The notes: generated by a model from the letters alone, not told the origin. A DNA stretch of 64,000 bases from Vagococcus intermedius (GCF_029144185.1 NZ_CP110232.1:1942164-2006163), one strand, 5' to 3'. Counted from the stretch's first letter, positions 19,154 to 28,241 are shown. Program-made: numbers and translations.

Positions 19154-19762
19154 TTACTTTTTCTTACTCAAAATGTAGCCATTGTTATTTTTACTTTTCT
19201 CATAAGCATTTTCAATGTACTTATTTGGATCTTTCAAAAAATCTTCTTCATTTACTAAAGAGATATATGAGCCGTTCAAAGAATCTATACTTTTGCATGT
19301 CTCACAAGAGTATACTTTGGGATCTTGATTAAATCGATTATTATTAATAATATTATAAATGAATCTTTCATTTGTTCCTATGGTCGAACACCCATCAGAT
19401 TTAATATTTGTTGGTCTAAGCCATGAGTAATCTCCATTATACTTTTGTACAACACCAACTAAGCCATTCGTTCCAGAAGTTACGTCCCCGCGTTTCACTC
19501 GTTTTAAAGAATACTCAATTTCCCAATCAATCCAATCACTCTCAATTATATTAGGTGAAATAACAACGATAGTAACAGAGGTTGAATAAATCATATTTTT
19601 TAGTTGTTCTTTTATATACTCAGTAGTTCTATCTGTCATGTCAGGCGAACTAGTCGTTTCACCTGTGTAATATGTTGCGTCCTCCCCCAAAGATTCAATA
19701 ATAGAATCTCGTAATTTTTTAGCCTCTGAGTATTTGTACGATATAAAAGTTTTTCTTGCCAT
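19154..19762 (-). CDS. thsB: Thoeris TIR-domain sensor ThsB
   Basis: A 202-residue protein with a ThsB-type TIR-like domain (DUF1863/TIR_2): ARKTFISYKYSEA at the N-terminus, SVTIVVISPN, then SDWIDWEIEYSLK, whose Glu residues are the likely catalytic site. In Thoeris, ThsB senses phage and makes a cyclic ADP-ribose isomer that activates ThsA. I use the ATG at 19762, with GGAGGG 6 bases upstream; the GTG of the longer frame overlaps that site. A Cys pair (YSCETC) near the C-terminus may be a structural feature. Confidence 0.92.
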   Translation of the reverse strand: MARKTFISYKYSEAKKLRDSIIESLGEDATYYTGETTSSPDMTDRTTEYIKEQLKNMIYSTSVTIVVISPNIIESDWIDWEIEYSLKRVKRGDVTSGTNGLVGVVQKYNGDYSWLRPTNIKSDGCSTIGTNERFIYNIINNNRFNQDPKVYSCETCKSIDSLNGSYISLVNEEDFLKDPNKYIENAYEKSKNNNGYILSKKK

Positions 19763-20094
19763 TCTCTTCCCTCCTAAATTCACTGCTTTAATTCAAATAA
19801 CTAACTTCCAGTCATCTGAGATTTTTATTTGAAGTGATGACTTGCTACAACTATTTATGAAGATATTTTCTTTCAATATTTTTTTATCAACCTTATTGTA
19901 CCAACAACAATTGTTCTTAACAAGGACCAAACACAACATACAGTATTATCCTCATCCCCAAAATCGATATATTGATATAATTATCAAAAGAAGCAATTTC
20001 AACTAGAATAAAATAGCAATACTTCTAGGAATGATTCTTATTTTAAAACTTAGTAGAATTTGTAATCTCAGTATCTAATAAGCTAATAATGTTA

Positions 20095-20178
20095 CTATTC
20101 TTCCTCAACGTTGGAAGTAATCACAATAATTATGAACAGAATTTGTGATGCTATTCCAATTAAACCTATCAATGCCAT
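20095..20178 (-). CDS. 27-residue hydrophobic peptide, possible type I toxin
   Basis: A short ORF, MALIGLIGIASQILFIIIV followed by ITSNVEEE. It has a strong ribosome binding site (GGGAGGT, 6-8 bases before the ATG), one membrane-spanning segment and a short charged tail. This shape fits small membrane toxins of type I systems (Fst/Ldr, holin-like peptides), but the tail is acidic rather than basic and I see no definite antisense RNA. It lies alone between Thoeris and a recombinase. It could also be a regulatory peptide. Confidence 0.45.
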   Translation of the reverse strand: MALIGLIGIASQILFIIIVITSNVEEE

Positions 20179-20233
20179 CTATTTACCTCCCTTAAAAAAA
20201 GGATAATGTTATTTATACTCTTGCCTACATAAC

Positions 20234-20777
20234 TTATTCTGTAGGTCTACTGTATTTGCATGATGTACCTAAAGAAACCTGACATTCAGCTGCAATTTCT
20301 CTTAGGCTCATTTTGTGGCTGTTGTAGAGAAGTCGAATATCTAAAATAGTTTCATCCTTAATCCTTGATCTTCCATGAACTATTCCTTTATGTTTTGATT
20401 CAGTAATACTTTGTCTAACTTGTTTACTTTGACAAGTAGCTATTGTTTCTGCCAGTATTTCTACTATAAAATAAAAAGATACCGATGTATTTGATTCAAT
20501 ATATTCCAATATACTAATCAATTTAACCCCTTTTCGACTCAATACGGCCATTAATTCTCCCATCCCTTTAATCCCCTTCCCAAAAATTCCTAAATTTTGA
20601 ATTATAAGGACATTGTCTTTCACTAGTACCGCGAGTAAATCTCTTAAAACTTTATCTTGATTAAGTGGAGCTTCTTCGATATGTAGGTCATCAAAATTAT
20701 GTACCATAATTTCTTCTATTTGTTGACAAGCTTCATTTGGAAACTCTCTTCTTATATATGTATGCGTATGTAGTCAT
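20234..20777 (-). pseudogene. Serine recombinase/resolvase, frameshifted near N-terminus
   Basis: From ATG 20777 (AGGAG upstream) the frame reads MTTYAYI and then runs into a stop. The rest of the protein lies in another frame: RREFPNEACQQIEE, then the open frame from 20707 to 20234. The break is in the (AT)n run CATATATAAG near 20760. The remaining domain matches resolvases (LSRKGVKLISILEYIES, ILAETIATCQSKQVRQS) and ends with a helix-turn-helix (MSLREIAAECQVSLGTSCKYSRP). The usual GRS-type catalytic-domain motifs look altered (FGKGIKGMGEL), and the nucleophile Ser region differs. Probably inactive. Confidence 0.7.
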
Positions 20778-21134
20778 GTGCATTTTCTCCTAAGCACGTT
20801 TCGTCTTTCATTTAACTTCTTCTTAGTAACTGGTTATCATCGAATCTATGTAAGTATATTTTGTAGTAGATTTATGTGAAAAGCCGGTTATTCCATTTAT
20901 ATCCACTAAATAAATGGTGTAATACATATTAAAAATTTAGTAGACTACCCTAAAAAAGAATATTTGGCACTTAAATATTTTTGTGAAATATTCTAATAAA
21001 ACTAATCAAAATTACTAAAACCTTGTTAGTAATCTGAATTGTTTAAATCAGATTAGCGACTTCTACTAAATTCATTTCATCGCTATTTACTTCCAGAATA
21101 ATAACTGTGTTTGCTCCTTAAATTTTCAAACTAC
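20778..21134. other. Intergenic region upstream of recombinase remnant
   Basis: No gene. It contains short dyads, for example ATTACTAA/TTAGTAAT near 21022-21043 and AATCTGA/TCAGATT near 21043-21058. A resolution site for the recombinase could lie here, but I cannot define one. Confidence 0.3.
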
Positions 21135-21587
21135 TCAAATTAGATACTTTAACGTATTTAGCCCTTTCAATAACCTATCAGATATTTCTCTATAGGTTTC
21201 TGTTTTCACTGTGCTTTCTTGTGCAATAGTATCCGCCAACACATCCAAATGAGAATTAAGATACGAAAAACTGGTATCCTGCATCTTTGTTTCCAAAAGT
21301 TTAGTTAACGCGTTAATTTTTGATCCTTCTAAATCCCGAAAGTTCCATTCTCTAAACTGTTCATAGTCAGAAATGTAGTGGAGCTTTTTGTTAGTATTTT
21401 CAATTAGCTTAGCCGTTTTTACAGTTCTTAAACTATCGCTTGAGTATATATTTTGCATGCTAGTTTCTTCTAAAGCTTTAGCAACAACTACATATTTTTC
21501 TCCATATTTTGTTAATGGACTATCAATAACTCCTTGTATTCTGTTTAATTTGTTCAATACCGTTTCACCATGTCGCATGATGTACAT
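21135..21587 (-). pseudogene. Histidine phosphatase (phosphoglycerate-mutase-like), C-terminally truncated
   Basis: 150 residues with the N-terminal catalytic motif MRHGETVLNKLNRIQG and IYSSDSLRTVKTAKLI and REWNFRDLEG, typical of the family. Members are about 200 residues and end with a second catalytic His in a V(S/T)HG motif; here the frame stops at GLNTLKYLI before it. No continuation with a VSHG motif is readable downstream, so the 3' part appears lost. There is no convincing ribosome binding site at the ATG used. Very likely inactive. Confidence 0.65.
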
Positions 21588-22025
21588 TTTTCTAATTTCT
21601 TTATGCTCCTTAACTTTTTTAGATGAATTTTGAAAATTAAATTCAGATACATACTAAATTGTCTAAACAGGAAATGAAAATAGCCTTAATATTTTTTATA
21701 AACTGCCTCAAGCAATTTAGGTGCATCTCTCCTACTTTATTTAAACATATCTAGTGGATGAAATTTATTACTTTCCAGCGGGCAAGTGAACATATATTGA
21801 TAAAGCAAAAATATTTTTCGTTATTTACTTAAATTCAGTAATGAAATTGAAATAAAAAAACACTTTCTATATTTTAGAAAGTGTTCAAATCAATCTAGAA
21901 TCGTCCATAATCAAAATTTGTCGATTTCAATCATACCGATTAGAAACATGTACAAAATTTTATTAGTTATCACTGGTTTAAACATATGAGCTAACATTTT
22001 TTAAAGAACCATATTGCAAATGCTT
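21588..22025. other. Intergenic region with terminator-like hairpin
   Basis: About 440 bases without a supported gene. At 21852-21885 AACACTTTCT and AGAAAGTGTT form a perfect stem with a minus-strand T-run, a second terminator-like element beyond the one following the PIN-protein gene. Confidence 0.45.
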
Positions 22026-22053
22026 AAAAAATAGAGTGGAAAATCCACTCTAT
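22026..22053 (-). terminator. Terminator after PIN-like gene
   Basis: ATAGAGTGGA and TCCACTCTAT form a perfect 10-bp stem with a 3-base loop, followed on the minus strand by a run of T. It lies 58 bases after the stop of the PIN-like gene. Confidence 0.85.
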
Positions 22054-22111
22054 AGAAAGTATAATTTTTTGGGGCCACTACAATACATTAAATTCCTTCT
22101 TTTTTGCCTTA

Positions 22112-23713
22112 TTAATGATTCGTAGCACAAGCATCACAAAAGGCTCCTATTGATCCAGATGGGAAAAATAATCCACAATCTGGACAAGGTGACATTTTCT
22201 CTGAACAAGGCGAACAGAGTGGTTCATATCCAAAGGTTCTGTATTCACCTTGTCTAACTTTACATTTTACACATAGTTCGTCATACTCATCGTCAGCATC
22301 AAATGGTGACGATGTAGTAATAACTTGGTAAATTCCACCATATTCGTAGTCAATTTCGACATTGTCTAAATCAAGCATATTCTCTTCATTAAATACTAGA
22401 TACGGACTTCCATCAGTATCTGTATCTATATCCTCATTTTCATTAATGGGTATGGTAATGTCCATCATGTAATTTATATATACATCATACCCGTAATCTA
22501 TTTCGTTATCCCCATAAATCGTACATTTTGTCTCAACATCACAAATAGAGGTTAACTCAATACTCATTTTTAAGCAGTCTTCCTCATTTGAGACATTTAC
22601 TTCTGTTATATCCGTATCAGTCAACTCATTAACATCTAATTCGGTGAAAGGTTCTTCCACGTAATTTGTAAAATCTCCATTACTAAATTCAAATGCCAAA
22701 TCAAGTTTTTCATTTAATTCGTCTTCAATGTCACTAACCGTGATAAACTGTTTCACTTTATCTAATGCATTTAATGAATAATCTGTCACAATCAATTCAA
22801 TAGTTTTATCATAACTTTGATTAATAAAATCTTCTGTACCCAGCATTAAATTGAAAAAGGTTCCTGTAAATAACATTTCAAAGTTAGCTTTGGGTAATCC
22901 AGTTACCTTTTCAAACTCTTCATTTAGCATTGTGTGTTTGTCTATTATCTTTTTATCCTCGTCTAATTCCCACCAATCACATTTTACATCACTCGTTATA
23001 AATAAAAGAGATTGTCTATCTGAATTAATCTTATCAAGAATCTCTTTCCAAATGATTAAATCTCCAAATTTTCTAATATCTGTTTCACCTTGCTTATCTT
23101 TTTTATTTTTCTTACCTTTTTCATCTTTTTTTTCTTTAGGTTTAGCATCCTTAAATCCAGGTGGTATATTTAACTCGTATCTTATATTTCCTTCAGTATA
23201 AATAGCTAACTTATCAAAAATATCGTAACCCTCCCCGACCTTTCCAGAACTTTTAAGTTCCTCTATAAATTCTGAAACAATCCCTGGTTGTCTATCCTCT
23301 ACAATTGAACAAACTTGATTTTTATAAACAGAAACTATCTTTTCTAGTTCATCTATTTTAGATTCTAATTGACTACTTAAAGTTGGTACAGAAGGATAAC
23401 TAAATTTCTCAGGATTTTTCAGTAAAGCTGAAATGTTTTGCTTGAATTTTCTTATAGATTCATTAATATTTTTTGGAAGTCTATCAATTTCTGTTTTCCG
23501 CGATGCCTCAACACTATGTTGGTTACGTTCTACTTCTACACTAACATGATTAGGTACCCATACCTTATCCAAGTTTATTTGGTAAGACTTTAATAAATTA
23601 TGGGAATAAGCTCGATCGTGTTTGTATATGTCTAAGATAGCAGAACTATCCAAAACAATTAGAACCTCTTCTTGATTTAAAAAATTTATCAACTCTTCAG
23701 AATTTTTCAACAT
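22112..23713 (-). CDS. PIN-like domain ribonuclease with C-terminal zinc ribbons
   Basis: 533 residues from the ATG with GGAGG 8 bases upstream. The N-terminal half is a PIN_8-type domain (DUF4935-like): D22 in LIVLDSSAILDIY, E60/E62 in SVEVERN, D218 in FGDLIIWKEIL and D242 in FITSDVKCDWW form a full acidic nuclease set. A highly charged Lys-rich loop (about 187-208) interrupts the domain. The middle (about 300-470) is acidic and unassigned. The last 50 residues carry paired CxxC motifs (CVKC, CSPC, CPDC, CDAC), likely two zinc ribbons. It is intact, monocistronic and between defence remnants; an antiphage or RNA-cleaving role is inferred. Confidence 0.75.
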   Translation of the reverse strand: MLKNSEELINFLNQEEVLIVLDSSAILDIYKHDRAYSHNLLKSYQINLDKVWVPNHVSVEVERNQHSVEASRKTEIDRLPKNINESIRKFKQNISALLKNPEKFSYPSVPTLSSQLESKIDELEKIVSVYKNQVCSIVEDRQPGIVSEFIEELKSSGKVGEGYDIFDKLAIYTEGNIRYELNIPPGFKDAKPKEKKDEKGKKNKKDKQGETDIRKFGDLIIWKEILDKINSDRQSLLFITSDVKCDWWELDEDKKIIDKHTMLNEEFEKVTGLPKANFEMLFTGTFFNLMLGTEDFINQSYDKTIELIVTDYSLNALDKVKQFITVSDIEDELNEKLDLAFEFSNGDFTNYVEEPFTELDVNELTDTDITEVNVSNEEDCLKMSIELTSICDVETKCTIYGDNEIDYGYDVYINYMMDITIPINENEDIDTDTDGSPYLVFNEENMLDLDNVEIDYEYGGIYQVITTSSPFDADDEYDELCVKCKVRQGEYRTFGYEPLCSPCSEKMSPCPDCGLFFPSGSIGAFCDACATNH

Positions 23714-23842
23714 ATTTTTTTCCTCCAACCTTATTTACTTTATTATCCATTTATATTATGAAAAAGACAACTCTTCTCTAGTATTTTTATCTTAGCCTCA
23801 ATACTAATATTCCCTCTTAGAATGGGAATTTAGTCCCAAGTT

Positions 23843-24567
23843 TTATTCTTTAAACACATTCAAAACTTGCTCACTCAATTGCCAATGTTTTTTAGAAAGT
23901 TTATATAAAATCTCTTCAATATCCCATTCAGAGTCAATAAATGTTAATTTATTAACTGTTCAAACATACAGGCTTTTTTTATAATGACATGTTCTTCTTG
24001 TGGAGCAATTCCCGCAACTACGTGTGCATAATCAAAAGAGAAAACGCCTTTCATACGCCATTCTCTTTGCCATTAAAAATCATTTTCTACACTGACATGA
24101 TTAACTAAACAACCAACAGTAGGAAAAGTAATATTTTCATCGGGTTTCTCTTTCCATTTATTAAATTGGTTACAAAATGATTTAATCAGATTTCTATTTT
24201 GAGCTCTAACGTAAATAACTGGATTAATCCCAAAACCATTTTCTATGCACTGTGTCTCTTTTAAAAAAATCAATCCATATGGTTCAAATCTCCTATTGTT
24301 GTGTACTAATGTCTTAACAACTACTTTTAAATATTCTAAAGGTGTTTCTGTAAAGCAAGTTATACTGAATTCCTTCTGCTGATTTTTCGATAATTTGGCT
24401 AATCCTTTATTAAAAATACAACAATAATTAGAAGCATTTATCTTGTGACCGTTTAGAATAGAGTTTAAATTATCCAACGCAGCTGACTCTATTGTACTTC
24501 TAGTTAAATGTGTTAAAAATCTAGATATATCCGTACGATCAGCTAAAGTGACTGCACTTTCCGCCAT
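23843..24567 (-). pseudogene. AbiGi-like abortive-infection gene, nonsense and frameshift
   Basis: Starting at ATG 24567 (GGAG 8 bases upstream), the frame reads MAESAVTLADRTDISRFLTH, then ITCFTETPLEYL and YGLIFLKE and NPVIYV, like AbiGi/DUF2971-type proteins. It stops at TAA (24073-24075), but the same frame continues WQREWRMKGVFSFDYAHVVAGIAP, typical of the family's end, so the stop replaced a codon, probably Tyr. A one-base deletion near 23953 then separates the last part (TFIDSEWDIEEIL). In described pairs AbiGi acts with AbiGii; no partner is seen here. Inactive as it stands. Confidence 0.6.
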
Positions 24568-24707
24568 GTTTTCAACTCCTTTAAAAAATAAGATTCCCAA
24601 AAATATCCTTTTATTTTTCTACATAGATTTAATAATTAGACTTCCTCTTGCCAACAAACACTACACTGATAAGCAAGAATTATTAGCCAAACAAATTTAA
24701 TCAAAAA

Positions 24708-25212
24708 TTATTTGTAATATCTTTCTTCAAATGTAATCCAGAAATTACTAAATTTATGATTAGAAAACAAAGTCTTCAATCCTCCCGTTTGTTTTAACCG
24801 TAAAACCTCTTCTCTCTCCATTCCCAAATATTGCCCTATTTCTTCCTCTGTCCATCCCTGTAACAACAATGCTCATAGATTCAACATCATGTGTTACTCT
24901 TGCTCGATTGTGACGAATGGTTGATGCAATACGGTTACTTAAATCTTTTTCAATAATAGTTACCGGAATATCCGTCAAATTTAATCATTCTTTTGCAACG
25001 AGATATCGATAAAAACCGTCAACAATGATATAAACATCTTTTTCTTTACTGTATTAACAAACAATTGGTTGAGTGAACTTATCTTCTCTAATTGTGTGTT
25101 CTAACAATTCAAGCTCAGGTTTCGCAACACGGTTAGGGGTATAAAAAAATTTCTGAATTTTTTCGATTGAAATTAACTTTATATTTATAACAGGAAAATA
25201 TATTTCACTCAT
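24708..25212 (-). pseudogene. ibrB: IbrB-like ParB-domain protein, two stops and a frameshift
   Basis: From ATG 25212 (GGAGG 6 bases upstream) the frame reads a ParB-type partner of PAPS-reductase-like IbrA: PNRVAKPELELLEHTIRED, VDGFYRYLVAKE, then VTIIEKDLSNRIASTIRHNRAR. It is interrupted in frame by TAA (25054-25056) and TGA (24985-24987). A frameshift near 24861 moves the last part (GWTEEEIGQYLGMEREEVLRL, KQTGGLKTLF) to another frame. It overlaps the end of the preceding gene by a few bases, as in an operon with the GNAT-like and ibrA-like genes. Non-functional. Confidence 0.75.
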
Positions 25213-25215
25213 GTT

Positions 25216-25566
25216 CTACCTCCTTCGTAAAAAATAGTAATTTTTAGTTTGTTTATATTGGATAAATTCGAACTCTTCCAATAATATCTTTTGTCGATCG
25301 TCTTCAACTGCCGTCTCAATTGGATGAGAGGAATTGCTGTTGATGGCTTTTATCAATTTTTTTAAAATTGGTTTTTCATATTTAAATTCATCCCTAACAT
25401 TTTCAAAATACATTTCACCGAGGATTGTTTTCTTCTTCTGACAATCAAAAGACATGAACCCATTAACCATTTGATCTTTGAAAAGTAGATACCAAGTTGT
25501 CATCGATGTATTAACTAAATAAGGAAACTTATTCTGATAGATATCTTCAGCAAAATATTTTCCCAT
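25216..25566 (-). CDS. GNAT-like protein in ibrAB-type operon (possibly 5'-broken)
   Basis: About 116 residues from ATG 25566. It ends EFEFIQYKQTKNYYFLRR, a GNAT-like last strand, and has ETAVEDDRQKILLEEF before it. No ribosome binding site precedes the ATG. The in-frame sequence upstream (SALQKDIFYRL) also looks coding but runs into a TAG. A better start, ATGGAGTTAATG overlapping the end of ibrA, is in a frame one base off. So a one-base frameshift may have cut off the first 15-20 residues. Neighbours are broken ibrA and ibrB. Confidence 0.5.
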   Translation of the reverse strand: MGKYFAEDIYQNKFPYLVNTSMTTWYLLFKDQMVNGFMSFDCQKKKTILGEMYFENVRDEFKYEKPILKKLIKAINSNSSHPIETAVEDDRQKILLEEFEFIQYKQTKNYYFLRRR

Positions 25567-25609
25567 CAATCTATAAAAAATATCTTTTTGTAAGGCAGAC
25601 TAAATATCA

Positions 25610-26420
25610 TTAACTCCATATCTTCCTCCTAAATTTTTTCTTAAATTCTCTAACTGCTCGATTGGGTGAATCGTAAAAATTCAAACTGCCTTTGTAGTCG
25701 TCATAAATGGCATACAAATCTTTTGCATCCGCTTGAGTGAAACTATATTGTCGCGTTGATAAAGAAAAGTCATTTTTTTCTATTGCTCTAGCAATCCCTT
25801 TCCAGTTATGCCAAAACTTTTCATCATATTTCCGATCAGCAGCCTTTGCTTCATCAACAATATCAGCTATACTCATTCCAAAGTTTGTTTCGTAGTAATC
25901 CATTAATATTTTGATTTTTCTGTAGTAATGATCTCTAAGTGTTGGTGACACTAAACCAATTGATTCTAAAAGAAATACAACATACTCTTTCCATGTCATA
26001 TGAGCTGGTTTTGATGTTTTAAAGTGCCTAAGTACAGAGGTTTGCGCGTATAACATTCCAAAATTTACACCACTCACTCTTTTAACAATTTTCTCCCACG
26101 TTGCAGGCTCGATTGCTGCATACATTGTTAGGCTCCTTCTTTGATGTAGGCCAAATGGTTGGCATATCCTCATCAAAGAAAGTGGGATACCTAATTTGCA
26201 ACACTTCTCATAAAACTGATTCATTGGCCAATCATAATAAGCGTACACAGCAATTATATCTTCTACTGACCAATCATAAATAGGATACGCTTTAATCTAG
26301 TTTTCTAATGAAAGATTCAGCCAACTTCTATTGGCCCATTTATGCTTACCTTTGGTGATTGCAAAATATCTATTTAGACTTTCTTTCGTTCTAATTCCAA
26401 TACAATACCACAAACAACTT
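25610..26420 (-). pseudogene. ibrA: IbrA-like PAPS-reductase-family protein, 5'-truncated with nonsense codon
   Basis: The frame from 26420 reads WYCIGIRTKESLNRYFAITKG, then SWLNLSLEN, an in-frame TAG (26297-26299), IKAYPIYDWSVEDI, and on to ICQPFGLHQR, VSGVNFG and the DUF3440-type C-terminus. This matches the second half of IbrA-like phosphoadenosine phosphosulfate reductase-family proteins. The N-terminal half with the PP-loop is missing because the sequence joins a 5'-truncated azoreductase at about 26410. It is non-functional. With ibrB and the gene between, it marks a decayed ibrAB-type cassette. Confidence 0.78.
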
Positions 26421-26757
26421 TAATGTAACCTCTCGAATGAAAGACTATATCGATAATATTTTAATAGCTCGTGAAACTTTTAAATACACAGATAGTGGAT
26501 CTGTAGGTCTTATGACGGATGATTACAATGTACTAGTATTGCAATCTAGCGGATCAATTTACACAATGAATGATAGATACACACCTTTAGAATTTTCACA
26601 TTACTATTTAAAAGCGATGTTTCAAGAGATTATGGGATTTAATCAGTTTGATATTATTCGTGCACAAGGAACAGCTCTTTTAGACTCTGATACTATTTTA
26701 AAAACTGCAGCATCAGATATTAAAAATTTATTTAATGATTTTTATAACTCTAAATAA
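26407..26757 (+). pseudogene. FMN-dependent NADH-azoreductase, 3' part only
   Basis: The readable frame begins NNFNVTSRMKDYIDNILIARETFKYTD and ends NLFNDFYNSK. It matches the C-terminal half of AzoR-type azoreductases (VLVLQSSGSIY..ND, LEFSHYYLKAMFQEIMGF, RAQGTALLD). These proteins are about 200 residues; only about 115 remain. There is no ribosome binding site at the first ATG (26437). The 5' half was lost exactly where the ibrA-like gene also loses its 5' half, so this is a rearrangement boundary. Confidence 0.8.
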
Positions 26758-26765
26758 AACCCAAT

Positions 26766-26800
26766 AAAAAAGTACCTACACAGTTGAGTAGGTACTTTTT
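26766..26800. terminator. Bidirectional terminator between azoR remnant and suf operon
   Basis: AAAAAAGTACCTAC and GTAGGTACTTTTT form a stem with an 8-base loop. It serves the convergent azoreductase remnant and the suf operon. Confidence 0.92.
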
Positions 26801-26808
26801 CTTATATA

Positions 26809-28221
26809 TTAACCTACTGACCCTTCCATTTCATACTGGATCAGGCGGTTTAATTCGACGGCGTATTCCATCGGTAATTCTTTTGTGAAGGGTTCAACGA
26901 ATCCCATGACGATCATCTCTGTGGCTTCTGCTTCTGATAGACCACGGCTCATTAGATAGTATAGCTGTTCTTCTGAGATTTTTGAGACTTTGGCTTCGTG
27001 TTCAAGTGCTACTTGGCTATTGTGAATCTCATTAAATGGAATCGTATCACTCTTAGACTGGTCATCCATGATGATCGTATCGCATTCGATATGTGAAATT
27101 GAACCGGCACTCTTCTTACCGAAGGTAACTTGACCACGATAGTTCACTTCGCCACCATCTTTAGCGATTGATTTAGAGACAATCGATGATGAGGTGTTTG
27201 GTGCGTTATGAATCATTTTAGCCCCAGTATCTTGGATTTGACCGGCTCCTGCAAAGGCGATTGACAACATTGTCCCACGAGCGCCCGGTCCATCTAGGTA
27301 GACACTTGGGTATTTCATCGTTGTTTTGGCACCTAAGTTCCCATCAATCCATTCAACTGTTGCCCCTTCATAAGCTTTGGCACGTTTGGTTACAAGATTG
27401 TAGACGTTATCTGACCAGTTTTGGATCGTTGTATAACGGCAGTACGCATCTTTACGCGTAAAGATTTCAACAATAGCTGCGTGTAAACTGTTAGTTGAAT
27501 AAGTTGGAGCAGTACAGCCCTCAACGTAATGAACGCTGGCACCTTCATCAACAATAATCAATGTCCGTTCAAATTGTCCCATGTTTTCACCATTGATACG
27601 GAAGTAGGTTTGTAATGGCACATCGCATTTGACCCCTTTTGGTACGTAAATGAACGTTCCACCTGACCAAACAGCTGAGTTTAGCGCCGCTAATTTGTTG
27701 TCAGTCGGTGGCACTAATTTTGCAAAGTATTCTTTAAATAAATCTGGGTATTCTTTTAAAGCCGAGTCAGTATCTGTAAAGACAATCCCTAATTTAGCAA
27801 ATTCGTCTTTCATATTGTGGTACACCACTTCTGATTCGTACTGAGCTGAGGCACCTGCTAAGTATTTACGTTCGGCTTCTGGAATCCCAATTCTTTCAAA
27901 GGTTTCTTTGATTTTATCTGGTACATCGTTCCAATCACGAGCTGGCTCGTCACTGGCTTTTTTATAGTAAGTTAGGGCTTCAAAATCAATGTCTGATAAA
28001 TCTGGTCCCCACTCTTGCATATGCATTTTATTAAAGGCTGCTAAAGATTTTAAGCGGAAGTCTAACATCCACTCAGGTTCTTGTTTCATTTCTGAAATTT
28101 CACGAACGATTTCTTCTGATAACCCTTTACCCGTTTCAAAGACTGACTCCACGTCATCATGGAAGCCATATTTGTATTCCTCTAGTTCGGGTACTTCAAT
28201 TGCTTCTACTTCTTCACTCAT
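26809..28221 (-). CDS. sufB: Fe-S cluster assembly protein SufB
   Basis: 470 residues, normal for SufB. It forms the SufBCD scaffold with SufC and SufD for Fe-S cluster assembly. Conserved stretches include [33 protein letters not shown], and [20 protein letters not shown] at the end. It is the last gene of sufC-sufD-sufS-sufU-sufB. A terminator follows immediately. Confidence 0.97.
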   Translation of the reverse strand: MSEEVEAIEVPELEEYKYGFHDDVESVFETGKGLSEEIVREISEMKQEPEWMLDFRLKSLAAFNKMHMQEWGPDLSDIDFEALTYYKKASDEPARDWNDVPDKIKETFERIGIPEAERKYLAGASAQYESEVVYHNMKDEFAKLGIVFTDTDSALKEYPDLFKEYFAKLVPPTDNKLAALNSAVWSGGTFIYVPKGVKCDVPLQTYFRINGENMGQFERTLIIVDEGASVHYVEGCTAPTYSTNSLHAAIVEIFTRKDAYCRYTTIQNWSDNVYNLVTKRAKAYEGATVEWIDGNLGAKTTMKYPSVYLDGPGARGTMLSIAFAGAGQIQDTGAKMIHNAPNTSSSIVSKSIAKDGGEVNYRGQVTFGKKSAGSISHIECDTIIMDDQSKSDTIPFNEIHNSQVALEHEAKVSKISEEQLYYLMSRGLSEAEATEMIVMGFVEPFTKELPMEYAVELNRLIQYEMEGSVG

Positions 28222-28241
28222 AGTCGGGGCTCCTTTACTGT

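Noticed and set aside
23843-26420. Stop-codon recoding or suppression to explain in-frame TAA, TGA and TAG
   Set aside because: All three stop types occur, frameshifts are also present in the same genes, and intact neighbouring genes use normal stops. Simple gene decay explains it better.
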